From Dehalococcoidia bacterium (GTDB lineage Bacteria > Chloroflexota > Dehalococcoidia > Bin125), in the NCBI GenBank assembly GCA_022822855.1, contig JAJDYG010000006.1:1-64000 (forward strand): a stretch of DNA of 64,000 nt, written 5' to 3'. The stretch's first letter is position 1, and every line of letters starts with the position of its first letter. A program made the position numbers and the translations under genes. Shown one piece after another: positions 45,435 to 55,790 of this stretch. The notes under the pieces were generated by a model. It was not told where the DNA came from. It was given only the letters and a program-made list of their open reading frames with translations, and ran no database searches.

Positions 45435-45896
45435 CTAGCTGTCCTCGTCGGAGCTTCCACTGAATCTTCTCAGGAGATCCCCGACTGAACGCGTTGGTTC
45501 TGTGTTAACCGTTAAGTCTGTTCGCAACACCCTGGCTCCGCGCAGGTAGACGTGCTGGACCTGGTTCTGCCTGAGCGGAGTGTTGACATGCACCAGAATC
45601 CGCAAACAGGATGGCAAGGAACCAGGCACCTGCATTTCGTGCCCGCACATCAGGGCGGCGTGGCTCCACTTGAAGGTGAGCCGCGCCGCGACGGCCGGGA
45701 ACTCGGCGTTGAGGTCCGGAGTGGTCGTAAACCAGACCGAGGCCACTTCGCTCGACTCGATGTCGTTGCGGGCGATCATCTCTGCCAGCAACTCTTCGGT
45801 GGCTTCGATGATGTCGACGCGCGTGTTGGCCTCGACGGTCGTTGCGCCGCGGATGCCGCGCAGGCGCCAGACAGGCTCGGTATCGCGTGTAGCCAT
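45435..45896 (-). CDS. aroH: Chorismate mutase, AroH type
   Basis: A 153-residue AroH-class chorismate mutase, which converts chorismate to prephenate. Signatures are [13 protein letters not shown] (active-site Arg near the start), [23 protein letters not shown] and [13 protein letters not shown], with [10 protein letters not shown] following. AroH proteins are trimers of about 120 residues; this one has a 30-residue extension rich in Ser, Asp and Arg at the C terminus. The product would feed TyrA at 57936. The 206 bp between this gene and trpA must hold its own promoter. Confidence 0.93.
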   Translation of the reverse strand: MATRDTEPVWRLRGIRGATTVEANTRVDIIEATEELLAEMIARNDIESSEVASVWFTTTPDLNAEFPAVAARLTFKWSHAALMCGHEMQVPGSLPSCLRILVHVNTPLRQNQVQHVYLRGARVLRTDLTVNTEPTRSVGDLLRRFSGSSDEDS

Positions 45897-46102
45897 CGTC
45901 AGGTGCTCAGCAGTTCCCGATAGGTGATGGGACGAGGTGGGTGCGTGGGTGTTGCAAGCGTGTTGCAGGGGGTGCGATCAGCGAACAGACGACTCTCGTC
46001 GGCACGCGATCTAGCGACCGGCCTCAAAGATGCCGGCCGCGGAGATATAGACGCAGCTGACGAACATCGGAACCAGTGGCTTGCGAGTGCCCATTCGCTT
46101 GT

Positions 46103-46966
46103 CTATTCGCTCCGGCGGCCAGTGACCACCTCAAGATATCGCTCAACGGCCTCAGCGCGGCCGTCCGGCGGCGCCGACGCAATCGTCGTGGTCAGCGCTG
46201 AACCGATGATAGCAGCGGGCACCAATGTTCCGACCTGCTCGACGTGCTCGCGCCGGCTGATACCGAAACCGACTGCCAACGGCGTGTCAGTCTGTGCGCG
46301 GACCCGGCCGACGAAGGCTTCGAAATCTGCCGCGACCTGATCGCGGGCTCCGGTCACACCGGTCAACGAAACCAGGTAGATGAACCCAGACGCACGTTCA
46401 GCGACAGCAGCAATTCTCTCCTCGGTCGAGGTTGGAGCGAGCAGATAGATCATTGCCAACCCGTGGCGAGCGAGGACTTCGCGGGCTGCATCGGACTCGT
46501 CTACGGGCAGGTCAACTACGATCAAACCGTCGGCCCCGGCCTCGGCGGCGCGCCTTGCGAGCGCTTCCATCGGCTCTCCAACGGCCTCGCCAGGCTGTTC
46601 CGTCTCGTCGTCGGTCGAGCAGCCGACCGACAGGAACGGATTGAGATAGCCCATCAGCGTGATTGGGACCTCCGGGGCGGCCTCGCGGGCAGTACGAACG
46701 GCTTCGAGCGCGGTGTCAAGCGAAGCTCCGGCGGCCAGCGCGACGGTGTACGCGTCCTGGTGGGCCGGCCCATCGGCGATCGGATCGGAGAATGGGACAC
46801 CGATCTCGAAGCCTCCAGCCCCGCCGCGGATGGCGGCTCGAACGAGTTCAGGGGTTTCTTCGGGCGTCGGGAATCCCGCCGTGAGGAAGGGGAAGACGAG
46901 CGGACCATCGCCGCTTGCCGCCGCAGCAGCGAAGGCCCTCCGATACCGCTTTCCGAGATCAGCCAT
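46103..46966 (-). CDS. trpA: Tryptophan synthase alpha subunit
   Basis: TrpA cleaves indole-3-glycerol phosphate to indole, which passes through a tunnel to TrpB. The 287-residue protein has VFPFLTAGFPTPEET and GGFEIGVPFSDPIADGPAHQ with the catalytic Glu and Asp. IVVDLPVDESD, FIYLVSLTGVTGAR and LAVGFGISRREHV complete the barrel. It is separated from trpB by a CPBP-family protease gene, which is unusual. Spacing to that gene is 9 bp, so it stays in the operon. It is the last gene of the trp run. Confidence 0.96.
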   Translation of the reverse strand: MADLGKRYRRAFAAAAASGDGPLVFPFLTAGFPTPEETPELVRAAIRGGAGGFEIGVPFSDPIADGPAHQDAYTVALAAGASLDTALEAVRTAREAAPEVPITLMGYLNPFLSVGCSTDDETEQPGEAVGEPMEALARRAAEAGADGLIVVDLPVDESDAAREVLARHGLAMIYLLAPTSTEERIAAVAERASGFIYLVSLTGVTGARDQVAADFEAFVGRVRAQTDTPLAVGFGISRREHVEQVGTLVPAAIIGSALTTTIASAPPDGRAEAVERYLEVVTGRRSE

Positions 46967-46975
46967 TCCGCCCCC

Positions 46976-47725
46976 TCAACCGAGTTGCTGCACCAGCGTC
47001 GCCGAAAACCCGATTACGTTGAAGCCGCAATGCGCCAATGATGCGGCAGTCAGCGATTCCGTCCGCAGGTAGACGACGCCCAGAACCACTCCGGCGATTG
47101 CAAACGGGATCAGACTGCCGAGATCGGCATGGAGTGCGGAGAAGACCGCGGCCGAGATGAGGAATGCCGGGATCAGCCCCCAGTGGGGTTTGAGACCACC
47201 GAGGACAAAGCCGCGCGCGAAGGCTTCCTCGTAGATCGGTGCGCAGACGATGACCAGGATGCCCAGCGCGATCATGACGGAGGTGTGGACGAAGAGCCGG
47301 TCGTCGTCGATGGTCGACTGCGGTTCGAGCGCATCCACACCGATCGCGCTAACGATGCTGGTGTAGACGAAGAGCACGGCGTAGATGGCCAGGAGACCTC
47401 CGACGGCCCAGATGACATCGGTCGATTTCGGTCGCCGCCAGGCGACGGCAGCAGATTGTCCTCGCCGCCGCATGATCCAGATTGGCAGGGCGAACCAGCC
47501 GACCAGGCCTGCGATCCCCTGTCCGATCACGAAGATCAGGAGGCCGGTTTCGCTGAATGCCTCGCCTCCATCGATCTCGGTGACGATTGCGGTGGTCAAG
47601 ACGACGACGAGCAGCCAGGCGACGGTGCAGAGCAGACCCCAGGCGACGAGTCTGAGGCCGGCCAATCCTCGATCTCCAGCTTTGTCCGGCGCTTCCCGGT
47701 GTCCAGTGCTCTGAGGTTGCACCAC
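46976..47725 (-). CDS. CPBP-family intramembrane metalloprotease
   Basis: A 249-residue membrane protein with about seven hydrophobic segments and the CPBP/Abi signature: Glu-Glu in YEEAFARGFVLGGL, and His residues in SALHADLGSLIPFAIAG and LAHCGFNVIGF. Family members are CAAX-prenyl-protease-like enzymes with diverse or unknown roles. It lies between trpB (2 bp) and trpA (9 bp), inside the tryptophan operon. A role connected with tryptophan is not evident; it may simply be cotranscribed. Confidence 0.87.
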   Translation of the reverse strand: MVQPQSTGHREAPDKAGDRGLAGLRLVAWGLLCTVAWLLVVVLTTAIVTEIDGGEAFSETGLLIFVIGQGIAGLVGWFALPIWIMRRRGQSAAVAWRRPKSTDVIWAVGGLLAIYAVLFVYTSIVSAIGVDALEPQSTIDDDRLFVHTSVMIALGILVIVCAPIYEEAFARGFVLGGLKPHWGLIPAFLISAAVFSALHADLGSLIPFAIAGVVLGVVYLRTESLTAASLAHCGFNVIGFSATLVQQLG

Positions 47726-47727
47726 GA

Positions 47728-48909
47728 TCAGGGCTCACGCGACTCCAGCGCGTCGCGGACGATTTCTACGTCTTTGTCGCCGCGGCCGGAGAGGCCGAGG
47801 AGGATGATTTCGTCGGGGCTCATCTCGGGCGCGATCTTCGCGGCGTAGGCGATAGCGTGGGCGGTCTCCAGGGCTGGGATGATGCCTTCGGTCTCGGAGA
47901 GCAGCTTGAGTCCGTCCAGCGCTTCGTCATCGGTGACGGAAACATACTCGGCCCGCTCGGTGAGCATCAGCCAGGCGTGTTCCGGTCCAACTCCGGGATA
48001 GTCGAGTCCGGCGGAGATTGAGTGCGCCTCTGTGATTTGCCCGTGTTCGTCCTGCAGGACGTAGGTCCTCGTGCCGTGCAGCACGCCGGGCGAGCCGCCG
48101 GACAGCGTGGCGGCGTGCCGAGCATCCAGACCCTCGCCTGCGGCTTCGACGCCGATCAGCCGGACCGGGTCGTCGATCAGGGGGTGGAAGAGTCCGATGG
48201 CGTTGCTCCCGCCGCCGACGCAGGCGATCGCGACGTCGGGCAGCTTGCCGGTCTTCTCTTGCAGTTGATCTCGCGCTTCGCGGCCGATGCAGGATTGCAG
48301 CTCGCGCACGATGACCGGATAGGGGTGCGGCCCGATCGCGCTGCCGATCAGGTAGTGGGTCGTGCGGACATTGGTGACCCAGTCGCGGATCGCCTCGTTG
48401 ATGGCATCTTTGAGCGTCCGGGCTCCTGACTTGACGGGGACAACCTCGGCGCCGAGCAGCCCCATGCGGAAGACGTTGAGGGCCTGCCGGCGGACATCCT
48501 CCTCGCCCATGTAAACGATGCACTCGATCCCAAATCGAGCACAAGCGGTTGCGGTGGCGACGCCGTGTTGGCCTGCGCCGGTCTCGGCGATGATCCGCGG
48601 CTTGCCCATGCGTCTGGCGAGCAGCACCTGACCCAGCGCGTTGTTGATCTTGTGGGCGCCGGTGTGGGCGAGGTCTTCCCGTTTGAGCCAGATCTGCGCG
48701 CCGCCGAGTTGCTCCGTGAGACGCTCGGCATAGGTCAGCGGGGTCTCGCGACCCACGTAGTCGCGCAGCATCTCGTCGAGTTCGGCGCGGAACTCGGGAT
48801 CTTCCTGGGCGGCCGTCCAGGCCTCTTCCAGTTCCGCCAGAGCCGGCATCAGCGTCTCGGGCGCGAACTGGCCGCCGAACGGTCCGAAGGCTCCACTCTC
48901 TCTCGTCAC
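47728..48909 (-). CDS. trpB: Tryptophan synthase beta subunit
   Basis: TrpB joins indole and serine to give tryptophan, using PLP. The 393-residue protein starts with a GTG overlapping the trpF stop (GTGA) and reads [17 protein letters not shown]. The PLP lysine is in [17 protein letters not shown], the phosphate loop is [14 protein letters not shown], and [20 protein letters not shown] and [14 protein letters not shown] match the TrpB1 type. A longer in-frame reading upstream lies inside trpF and is rejected. Confidence 0.97.
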   Translation of the reverse strand: MTRESGAFGPFGGQFAPETLMPALAELEEAWTAAQEDPEFRAELDEMLRDYVGRETPLTYAERLTEQLGGAQIWLKREDLAHTGAHKINNALGQVLLARRMGKPRIIAETGAGQHGVATATACARFGIECIVYMGEEDVRRQALNVFRMGLLGAEVVPVKSGARTLKDAINEAIRDWVTNVRTTHYLIGSAIGPHPYPVIVRELQSCIGREARDQLQEKTGKLPDVAIACVGGGSNAIGLFHPLIDDPVRLIGVEAAGEGLDARHAATLSGGSPGVLHGTRTYVLQDEHGQITEAHSISAGLDYPGVGPEHAWLMLTERAEYVSVTDDEALDGLKLLSETEGIIPALETAHAIAYAAKIAPEMSPDEIILLGLSGRGDKDVEIVRDALESREP

Positions 48910-49589
48910 GACGCATCCTCGCCTTTCGCCGCAGCGATGAACGCGCGGATTTTCTCTCGATCTTTGACCCCATCGGTTTCGACGCCGGATGAGACATCTA
49001 CTCCCCAGGGTCGAACGAGGCCGACCGCCTCGCCGACGTTGTCCGGGTTGAGGCCGCCGGCAAGCAGAAACGGAGACGCTTGAGCGACCTCCGCCGCGAG
49101 GGTCCAGTCGAAGGACTGTCCCATGCCGCCGCCCTGCTTTGAATGCGGCTCCAAGTGGGTGACGGTGTTCGGGGCTCGCTCGATCTCGCGGAGTACGGCT
49201 CGAGCGTCCATTCCCGCTTCTACGTGCACTGCGCGGACCACGGCTCGCCGGACGCGACCGGCCAGGGCCGGGTGTTCGCCCCCGCTGAGCTGGACCATGT
49301 CCAGATCGACCCGGTCGAGCACGCGCTCGATTTCGTCGATGGATTGTCGGGCGAAGACGCCGACGAGCAGAGGCCGGCCGGCGGCGCGACGCTCGCGCTC
49401 GATCGTTCCGGTGTTCGACTCCAGGATCTCGACGCGCGGACCGAGTTCCCTGCGGACCGCTCGGGCGACCCTCATGTCGATCCGCCTGGGGGCGTCGGCG
49501 AAGATCATGCCGATCGCGTCGGCGCCGGCCTCGCGCGCCCACTCGGCGTGTTCGACGGCGCGCACTGAGCAGATCTTGACGAAGGTCAT
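48906..49589 (-). CDS. trpF: Phosphoribosylanthranilate isomerase
   Basis: The third step of tryptophan synthesis. The 227-residue barrel begins [14 protein letters not shown], where the usual KICG catalytic-Cys motif reads KICS; the Cys itself is kept. [25 protein letters not shown] and [12 protein letters not shown] match the family, and the catalytic Asp is in [15 protein letters not shown]. It overlaps trpC by 4 bp and trpB by 4 bp. Confidence 0.95.
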   Translation of the reverse strand: MTFVKICSVRAVEHAEWAREAGADAIGMIFADAPRRIDMRVARAVRRELGPRVEILESNTGTIERERRAAGRPLLVGVFARQSIDEIERVLDRVDLDMVQLSGGEHPALAGRVRRAVVRAVHVEAGMDARAVLREIERAPNTVTHLEPHSKQGGGMGQSFDWTLAAEVAQASPFLLAGGLNPDNVGEAVGLVRPWGVDVSSGVETDGVKDREKIRAFIAAAKGEDAS

Positions 49590-50371
49590 CGTCCCAGCAG
49601 CTCTCGAGCCTTGGCGTGCGGGTCGGCGGCTGAGGACAGCGCCTCGCCGATCAGGACGGCGTTGACGCCGCAGGCTTGCATTCGCTTCATGTCCGCTCGG
49701 GTTCGCACGCCGCTGGCGGCGACGACGGGGATCGAGGCCGGAATCCTGTCTCTGAGTCGTTCCGTCGTGCCCAGATCTTCTTCGAAGGTGTGCAGGTTTC
49801 GGTTGTTGATGCCGATCGCGGCGGCGCCGGCGTCGAGCGCCATCTGGGTCTCGGCTTCGTCGGTGACTTCGACGAAGGCGGTCAGACCGAACTCGTCTCC
49901 GGCATGAGTGAGGATCCTGAGTTCGGCGGCATCGAGCGTCTTCGCGATGAGGAGGTAGGCGTCGGCACCCAGCGCTGCGGCTTCGGCGACCTGGTAGGGA
50001 TCGACGTGGAACTCCTTGCGCAGGAGGGGCAGGCCGCTTCCGTTGAGCGCGCTGGCGGCTTCGCAGAGGTCGTTGTCGGTGGCGAAGAAGGCGGGCGAGG
50101 TGAGGACGGACACGGCGATTGCGCCGATGTCGCGGTAGGTGTTGGCCAGCTCCGACGGCACGAGGTCGGGGGCGAACATTCCCTTGGAGGGGGAGCCTCG
50201 CTTGATCTCGGCCATGAGGCCGACGCCCGGTTGGTTGAGGGCGGCGATGAAGTCGTTGCTTCCCGAGCGAGCGAGCGCGCGTTCTCGCAGTTCGTGGATC
50301 GATACGGTCTGCTGTCGGGCGGCGACGGCGTCTCGAGTTTGGGCGACGATGCGTTCCAGTACGGATGGCAT
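49586..50371 (-). CDS. trpC: Indole-3-glycerol phosphate synthase
   Basis: The fourth step of tryptophan synthesis, closing the indole ring. The 261-residue protein has [13 protein letters not shown] (catalytic Lys), [47 protein letters not shown] and [13 protein letters not shown]. The ATG at 50371 shares its last base with the trpD stop (TAATG); a longer upstream frame is inside trpD. It is coupled on both sides. Confidence 0.96.
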   Translation of the reverse strand: MPSVLERIVAQTRDAVAARQQTVSIHELRERALARSGSNDFIAALNQPGVGLMAEIKRGSPSKGMFAPDLVPSELANTYRDIGAIAVSVLTSPAFFATDNDLCEAASALNGSGLPLLRKEFHVDPYQVAEAAALGADAYLLIAKTLDAAELRILTHAGDEFGLTAFVEVTDEAETQMALDAGAAAIGINNRNLHTFEEDLGTTERLRDRIPASIPVVAASGVRTRADMKRMQACGVNAVLIGEALSSAADPHAKARELLGR

Positions 50372-51435
50372 TATGTCGCCTTTGTCGCTTCGGTCTCGTC
50401 GACGAAGTCCTGAGAGCGTTCCACCCACAATTCCAGCTTACGCAGGGCTCGCTGATCGTCGATGCACTCGGCGGCTCGGCTGACGCCCTCGGAGAGGGTT
50501 GGGACTTCCTCGGCGGCGAGCAGTCCGGCGGCGGCGTTAAGCGTGACGAATCCGGTCAGCGCGGAGGTCTTACCGCCCAGGACTTCACGCATCATGGTCG
50601 CCGATGCCTCAGCGGTGTCGCCGCCTCGCACGGCGGCGAGCGGTACCGGGCGAATCTGGAAATCCTGGGGCGAGACGGTGAACTTGGTGAGCACTTCGCC
50701 GTCGACCTGCCAGCAGGTCGTCTCGCCCTCGGGCGAGATTTCGTCCAGGCCTTCATGTCCGTGGACGACGAGGCCGCGGCGGACGCCGAGCCGTCCGAGC
50801 GCCGTGGCCATTAGCGGTCCCAGTTCGGGTCGGGCGACGCCGATCAGCTGGTGGGAGGCTCGGGCGGGATTGGTCAGCGGGCCGAGGATGTTGAACACGG
50901 TTCGGACGCCGATGCGACGACGGATGGGGGCGACGAATCGCATGGCGGGGTGAAATGCCTGGGCGAAGAGGAAGCCGAAGCCGACCTCGCGGATGAGTTG
51001 CGCTGCTTGATCGGGGTTGACGCTGATCTGTCCGCCCAGGGCCTCGAGGACATCGGCGCTGCCGACGCTGGATGACATGGCTCGATTGCCGTGCTTGGCT
51101 ACCGGCACGCCGCATCCGGCGAGGACGAATCCTGCCGCCGTGGAGGAGTTGAAGGTGTGCTTGCCGGAGCCGCCGGTGCCGGCGGTGTCGGCGAGGCGGG
51201 GTAAGTCGGACAGGTCGACTCGCAGCGCGTGTTCGCGCATCGCGCGGGCGAGGCCGACGACCTCATCGACCGATTCGCCCTTCATACGGAGGCCAGTGAG
51301 CAAGGCGGATGCCTGGATTTCGTCGGCTTCGCCGGACATCAAGGCGTCCATCGCCGCCGATGCTTCGGCGTCGCTGAGGCTGCGTTGCTCGTCGATCACG
51401 GCACCGAGTGCCGCGCTGAGATCTCCACTAGCCAC
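50371..51435 (-). CDS. trpD: Anthranilate phosphoribosyltransferase
   Basis: The second step of tryptophan synthesis. The 354-residue protein has the PRPP loop [57 protein letters not shown] and [11 protein letters not shown]. The C-terminal region has [13 protein letters not shown]. The start overlaps trpG by 8 bp. Confidence 0.96.
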   Translation of the reverse strand: MASGDLSAALGAVIDEQRSLSDAEASAAMDALMSGEADEIQASALLTGLRMKGESVDEVVGLARAMREHALRVDLSDLPRLADTAGTGGSGKHTFNSSTAAGFVLAGCGVPVAKHGNRAMSSSVGSADVLEALGGQISVNPDQAAQLIREVGFGFLFAQAFHPAMRFVAPIRRRIGVRTVFNILGPLTNPARASHQLIGVARPELGPLMATALGRLGVRRGLVVHGHEGLDEISPEGETTCWQVDGEVLTKFTVSPQDFQIRPVPLAAVRGGDTAEASATMMREVLGGKTSALTGFVTLNAAAGLLAAEEVPTLSEGVSRAAECIDDQRALRKLELWVERSQDFVDETEATKAT

Positions 51436-52036
51436 TGTTGAAGGCCTCGGACTGGTCGAGGAAGTTCTGCAGGATCGCGTGACCGGTCTTGGTGCGGATC
51501 GATTCGGGATGGAACTGCACGCCCTCGATGGGGTACTCGGTGTGACGCATGCCCATCAGAACCCTGCCGCTGCCGTCGAGCCGTTCACACCAGGCGGTGG
51601 GGACGATTTCGTCCGGCAGCGTATCCGGCTCGACGATCAGTGAGTGGTAGCGCGTCGCCTCGATTGGGTTGGGCAATCCGTCGAACACGCCTGTGCCGTC
51701 GTGGTCGATCGAAGACACCTTGCCGTGCATGATCTCGCCCGCCGGACCGACGGTGGCTCCGAAGGCAGCTCCGATCGCCTGGTGTCCCAGGCAGACTCCG
51801 AGCGTGGGGATCGTCGGGCTGAAGCGCTGGAGCACCGGCACGCTGACGCCGGCCTCGGCCGGAGTCTTCGGACCGGGCGAGATCACGATCCGGCGCGGCT
51901 CGAGCGCTTCGATTTCGTCGAGCGTGATCCGGTCGTTGCGATGCACGACGACATCTGCGCCGAGTTCGCTGAGGTACTGGTACAGGTTGTAGGTGAAGGA
52001 GTCGTAGTTGTCGATCAGTAACGTATCAACCGCCAT
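51428..52036 (-). CDS. trpG: Anthranilate synthase component II (glutamine amidotransferase)
   Basis: TrpG releases ammonia from glutamine for TrpE. The 202-residue class I amidotransferase has [17 protein letters not shown] at the start, the oxyanion region [12 protein letters not shown], the nucleophile in [12 protein letters not shown] (Cys) and the His-Glu pair in [11 protein letters not shown]. It could also serve 4-amino-4-deoxychorismate synthase, as in other bacteria with one shared amidotransferase. Its start overlaps the preceding CMD gene by 11 bp. Confidence 0.95.
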   Translation of the reverse strand: MAVDTLLIDNYDSFTYNLYQYLSELGADVVVHRNDRITLDEIEALEPRRIVISPGPKTPAEAGVSVPVLQRFSPTIPTLGVCLGHQAIGAAFGATVGPAGEIMHGKVSSIDHDGTGVFDGLPNPIEATRYHSLIVEPDTLPDEIVPTAWCERLDGSGRVLMGMRHTEYPIEGVQFHPESIRTKTGHAILQNFLDQSEAFNSG

Positions 52037-52832
52037 CTTGGGCAGCCTCCCGTTCTCTGAGGATGCGCGCCAGGGTGCGGTAACCCTCGACGGCGCGGGG
52101 GAATCCGCAGTAGGGCGCGGCGGTGGCCATGACGCCCTGGAGTTCGGTCTCGGTCACGCCGTGGTTGAGGGCGCCGGGGATGTGGAACTGCAGCTCTTCG
52201 GTCTTGTTCAGTGCGACCAGGATCGAGACGACGACCAGCGAGCGGTCGCGGCGCGAGAGCTGCGAGCGGGACCAGAGGTCGCCGAAGGCAAACTCGAAGG
52301 CGAGCTTGCCGACCGGCCCGATCCTCTCCATTCCGGCCAGGGCCTCCGCCGGATCCTGGGCTTCCTCGCGTCCGTTGAGGGTTCGCATCACGTCAACCGC
52401 GTCGCGGTGGCGCTGGTCGTCATCCTTGTAGTCTGCCGGCGGAATCTGGTAGGGCTCGCCGTCGGCCTTGCTCCAGGCCTCGACGAGGACGTTGATCATC
52501 TCGTTGCCGGCTGGAAACCCGGAGTAACCGGCGATCTGGAGCGCGATTTCGGTCATCTCTTCGCGAGTCACGCCGTTGGCGGGAGCGAAGCTGGCGTGGA
52601 ACTGAACTGCTTGCAGGCGCTCAAGCGCGCCCAGCATGGCCAGCGCGGCGATATTGCGGTCGCGGCGGGAGAGTTCGTCGCCCTGCCAGACCTGGCCGAA
52701 GATGTAGTCGACGACGTAGCTGCCGAATGCTCCGGTGCGTTGCTCGGCGGCGGCGGCGAAACCGAGCGGCTGACCGGTCATCTCTGCCAACAACTCACTG
52801 CCCGCCTTGCGTCGTTCCGCGTGAGTCGTCAT
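52026..52832 (-). CDS. Tandem carboxymuconolactone decarboxylase-like protein
   Basis: A 268-residue protein made of two CMD/AhpD-type helical domains. Domain 1 has [19 protein letters not shown] and [20 protein letters not shown]. Domain 2 has [19 protein letters not shown] and [18 protein letters not shown]. The SRRDRS and H...NHGVT elements fit gamma-carboxymuconolactone decarboxylase; the CxxC of AhpD is absent. It lies between trpG (11-bp overlap) and a Nudix-CMD fusion gene, inside the trp operon. A substrate from the aromatic pathway is possible but not shown. Confidence 0.82.
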   Translation of the reverse strand: MTTHAERRKAGSELLAEMTGQPLGFAAAAEQRTGAFGSYVVDYIFGQVWQGDELSRRDRNIAALAMLGALERLQAVQFHASFAPANGVTREEMTEIALQIAGYSGFPAGNEMINVLVEAWSKADGEPYQIPPADYKDDDQRHRDAVDVMRTLNGREEAQDPAEALAGMERIGPVGKLAFEFAFGDLWSRSQLSRRDRSLVVVSILVALNKTEELQFHIPGALNHGVTETELQGVMATAAPYCGFPRAVEGYRTLARILREREAAQDGG

Positions 52833-52908
52833 CTCAGTTCCTCATTTCAGCTTGCGCTCGTCGGCGCGTCATCTTGCGCTCGTTGGCGCGCATTCTAGGC
52901 AGGCGGCC

Positions 52909-54174
52909 CTAGTCTCGAAGCCGCTGCAGGATGCGGCCGGCGTCGGCAGCGCGAGGCAGGCCGCAGAAGGCTGAGGCGATCGCGATCACGCCGTCCAGTT
53001 CGTCCCAGGCGCAGCCGAGTCGATGGGCGGTCCTGAGATCCGACTCCAGTTCGCGTTCACGACCCATGGCGAGATGCATCGCCAGGACGACCAGCGCGCG
53101 GTCTCTGGGCGACAGCACCTTGCGGTTCCAGATGTCGCCCCACGACCAGTCAACGGTCAGGCGCCCGACGGATCCGAGTTGCCGTTGAGCATCGTCGGCG
53201 ATGTTGGCTGGGTCGATGCGTCGGCCGGTCAGGGCCTCGGAGACCTCGGCGGCGTCGCGGCGGCGCTGCTCGTCATCTTTGCCGATGGCCGAGTCGGGCG
53301 TGAATGGCTCGCCGGAAGCGGCCCAGTCGGAGAGGACTCGGGTGAGCGCGAGATTGCCGAAGGGGAACCCGCACTCGACGGTGAGCTGGACGCAGACCTC
53401 GACGATTTCGTCGCGGCTCAGTCCATTGCGTTCACCGATTGCGGCGTTGAAGGCGAAGCCGTCGACCTGCATCAGCGCGCCGGCGGCCGCCATCGCGGCC
53501 AGGCTGCGGTCGCGGCGGGAGAGCAGGCCGTCCTGCCAGATGTCGCCCCAGATGTGATCGACGAGGTAGGAGCCGAATGGACCCATTCGAGACTCGATTG
53601 TTTCGGCGAAGTTCTCCTGATCGGTGAGCTCGGCGAGGATGGCATCGCCCGCCGCGCGCCGTTCAAGGTGTGTCCGGTTGGGGACGGTGGGCGACGACGG
53701 TGATGACGGCTCTCTGAACAGGTCGTCCAGGGTTGCGTCGTCGTCAAAGTCCCAGCCCGAGTCGCGCCGTTCGAGCACGGTTGAGAGCAGCTCGGCCTGG
53801 TGATCGGGCAACTCCGCGACGGCGGCGGTGATATCCCACCATTCCATGGCGTCGAACGGATTGGTCTCGTCCTCGGGCGCGCCTTCGATCGACTCCTCGA
53901 CGGTGACGACGTAGGCGTTGTGGACGGAGTGCCGGCCAGTGGACGGTTCCTCGCCGTAGACGGTGTGGGCGTATCCGGCTCGGATTCGTTGGCGGAGTAG
54001 ATGCTCGAAGAGGCGCGGGACTGTGTCGTCCGGCTCCTCGCTGAGCGGCGTGACGTCGCCGGGCAACCACCAGCGTCCGGGCCAGAGCGCTTCGTGCTGG
54101 CGGCGTCGCAACAGCAACACGCGTCCGGCATCGTCGAAGACGACACCGTAGCCGATGATCAGGGACTCCGGCAT
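52909..54174 (-). CDS. Nudix-like domain fused to two CMD-like domains
   Basis: A 421-residue three-domain protein. Residues 1-150 look like a Nudix fold (IIGYGVVFDDAGRVLLLRRR, WPGRWWLPGDV, then FDAMEWWDITAAVAELP), but the Nudix box lacks the REUxEE core. The helix reads TVPRLFEHLLRQRI, so hydrolase activity is doubtful. Residues 170-290 and 300-421 are CMD domains ([17 protein letters not shown] and WGDIWNRKVLSPRDRALV), close to those of the protein at 52026. It shares one base with the trpE stop/start junction at 54174. I know of no standard role for this fusion in tryptophan synthesis. Confidence 0.78.
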   Translation of the reverse strand: MPESLIIGYGVVFDDAGRVLLLRRRQHEALWPGRWWLPGDVTPLSEEPDDTVPRLFEHLLRQRIRAGYAHTVYGEEPSTGRHSVHNAYVVTVEESIEGAPEDETNPFDAMEWWDITAAVAELPDHQAELLSTVLERRDSGWDFDDDATLDDLFREPSSPSSPTVPNRTHLERRAAGDAILAELTDQENFAETIESRMGPFGSYLVDHIWGDIWQDGLLSRRDRSLAAMAAAGALMQVDGFAFNAAIGERNGLSRDEIVEVCVQLTVECGFPFGNLALTRVLSDWAASGEPFTPDSAIGKDDEQRRRDAAEVSEALTGRRIDPANIADDAQRQLGSVGRLTVDWSWGDIWNRKVLSPRDRALVVLAMHLAMGRERELESDLRTAHRLGCAWDELDGVIAIASAFCGLPRAADAGRILQRLRD

Positions 54175-55682
54175 CAGTAGCCCCGTGATCCGCCGGAGGC
54201 TGCGCCGGCGCGCGAGCGTTCTTCGGCCAGGTCGAGCGCGGTGAACATGCCCATCGCCTTGTTCACGGTTTCCTCGAACTCGGAGGTCGGCTTGGAGTCG
54301 TAGACGATCCCACCGCCGGCCTGCACAGAGGCAACGCCGTCCTGCATGATGATCGTGCGGATGGTGATGGCGGTCTCCATGTTGCCGCCGAAGCCGAAGT
54401 AGCCCAAGGCGCCGGCGTAGGGTCCGCGCTGGTCCTCTTCGAGCTCGGAGATGATCTCCATGGCGCGGATCTTGGGCGCGCCGGAGACCGTGCCGGCGGG
54501 GAAGGTGGCGCGGACGGCGTCGAAGGAGGTTGCGCCGTCGGCCAGGTCCGCTTCGACGTGCGAGACGAGGTGCATGACGTGGCTGTAGCGCTCGACGTCG
54601 AGTTCCTGCGTCACGCGGACCGTGCCGGGCTTGGCGACTCGGCCGATGTCGTTGCGGCCGAGGTCGAGCAGCATGACGTGCTCGGCGATCTCTTTCTCGT
54701 CGGCGCGGAGTTCGGCCTCGAGCGCTCGATCCTCGTCGTCATCCAGGCCGCGGCGTCGGGTGCCGGCGATCGGGTGGGTTGAGACCTTGCCGTCTTCGAC
54801 GATCACGAGCAGCTCGGGAGAGGTTCCGACGATCTGGTGATCGTCCATCTCGAGGTAGTAGGTGTAGGGCGACGGGTTGACCGTGCGCAGGGTGCGGTAG
54901 ACGTTGAAGGGGTGGACGAAGGTGTCGCGCGAGAAGCGCTGAGAGTAGACGCACTGGATGATGTCGCCGGCTATGACGTAGTCGATGATCTGCTTGACAT
55001 CCGAGAAGTACGCCTCGCGCTCCATGTTGGAGCGAATGGCGGCGGAGTGGCCGGACGGTTCCGGCGCGTCGGTGGGCGGGATCGGCGGGCCGGACTGGAG
55101 CCGCTCGACGAGTTGGTCGATGCGAAACTCGGCGGCTCGATAGGCGGAGTCGACATCGCCGTCGAGTCGGGCGTGAGTGACGACCTTGATCACGTGCTTG
55201 AGGTGATCGAAGAGCAGCACGGTGTCGACGAACTGGAAGAGCGCCTCGGGCAGGCCGTGCGGATCGGAATCGGCGGGCTGGACGCGAGGTTCGAAGTGTC
55301 GGATCGACTCGTAGGAGAGGTAGCCGACCGCGCCGCCGTGAAATGGCGGCAGGTCGGGGTTGGTGACGAGGTCGAAGCGATCGAGTTCGGCTTCGATCTC
55401 GTTGAGCGGATCGACTGCTCCGCCTGAGGGGGCGCGGAAGATGCGGTAGGGCTCGGTGCCGATGAAGGAGTAGCGGCTGGGGCGCTCGCCGCCCTCGACC
55501 GACTCGAGCAGGAAGGAGTAGGCGCCGCGCTTGACTTTGAGGAAGGCGGAGACGGGAGTTTCGAGGTCGGCGAGGACTTCCCGGTAGATGGCGGCGTAGT
55601 TGCCGCTGCCGGACGCGCGCGCGTCGGCGGCGAGTTGTTTGAACTCCTCCAGGCTGGGAGTCGTTTGGCCAGATGAGGGCAT
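54174..55682 (-). CDS. trpE: Anthranilate synthase component I
   Basis: TrpE makes anthranilate from chorismate, the committed step to tryptophan. The 502-residue protein has the N-terminal regulatory part (RGAYSFLLESVEGGERPSRY, where the LLES motif binds inhibitory tryptophan) and the catalytic part with PELLVIVEDGKVSTHPIAGT, LLDLGRNDIGRVAKPGTV, TFPAGTVSGAPKIRAMEI and GALGYFGFGGNMETAITIRT. The ATG at 55682 has GGAG nine bases upstream; an in-frame TTG five codons before is less likely. Feedback inhibition by tryptophan is expected from the intact LLES. It is the first gene of the trp run. Confidence 0.96.
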   Translation of the reverse strand: MPSSGQTTPSLEEFKQLAADARASGSGNYAAIYREVLADLETPVSAFLKVKRGAYSFLLESVEGGERPSRYSFIGTEPYRIFRAPSGGAVDPLNEIEAELDRFDLVTNPDLPPFHGGAVGYLSYESIRHFEPRVQPADSDPHGLPEALFQFVDTVLLFDHLKHVIKVVTHARLDGDVDSAYRAAEFRIDQLVERLQSGPPIPPTDAPEPSGHSAAIRSNMEREAYFSDVKQIIDYVIAGDIIQCVYSQRFSRDTFVHPFNVYRTLRTVNPSPYTYYLEMDDHQIVGTSPELLVIVEDGKVSTHPIAGTRRRGLDDDEDRALEAELRADEKEIAEHVMLLDLGRNDIGRVAKPGTVRVTQELDVERYSHVMHLVSHVEADLADGATSFDAVRATFPAGTVSGAPKIRAMEIISELEEDQRGPYAGALGYFGFGGNMETAITIRTIIMQDGVASVQAGGGIVYDSKPTSEFEETVNKAMGMFTALDLAEERSRAGAASGGSRGY

Positions 55683-55790
55683 GAGCAGGAACTCCAAGGA
55701 TCAGGGGCGGCTACGGATTCGAACAGTGCGCCCCGAGGCGTTGCGAATCAGAAGTCGCGTCGCCAGACCCCTTGCCCGCCCGAGGTGTGA

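Noticed and set aside
47728..49542. A TrpF-TrpB fusion-like 604-residue frame
   Set aside because: The upstream part lies out of frame over trpF and is Arg-rich nonsense; trpB starts at the GTG overlapping the trpF stop.
55700..55785. tRNA-like or tmRNA-like RNA on either strand
   Set aside because: A GTTCGAATC T-loop-like string occurs on the minus strand (and GGATTCGAAC on the plus strand), but the T stem, acceptor stem and D arm do not pair, and no matching tmRNA 3' end is found downstream.
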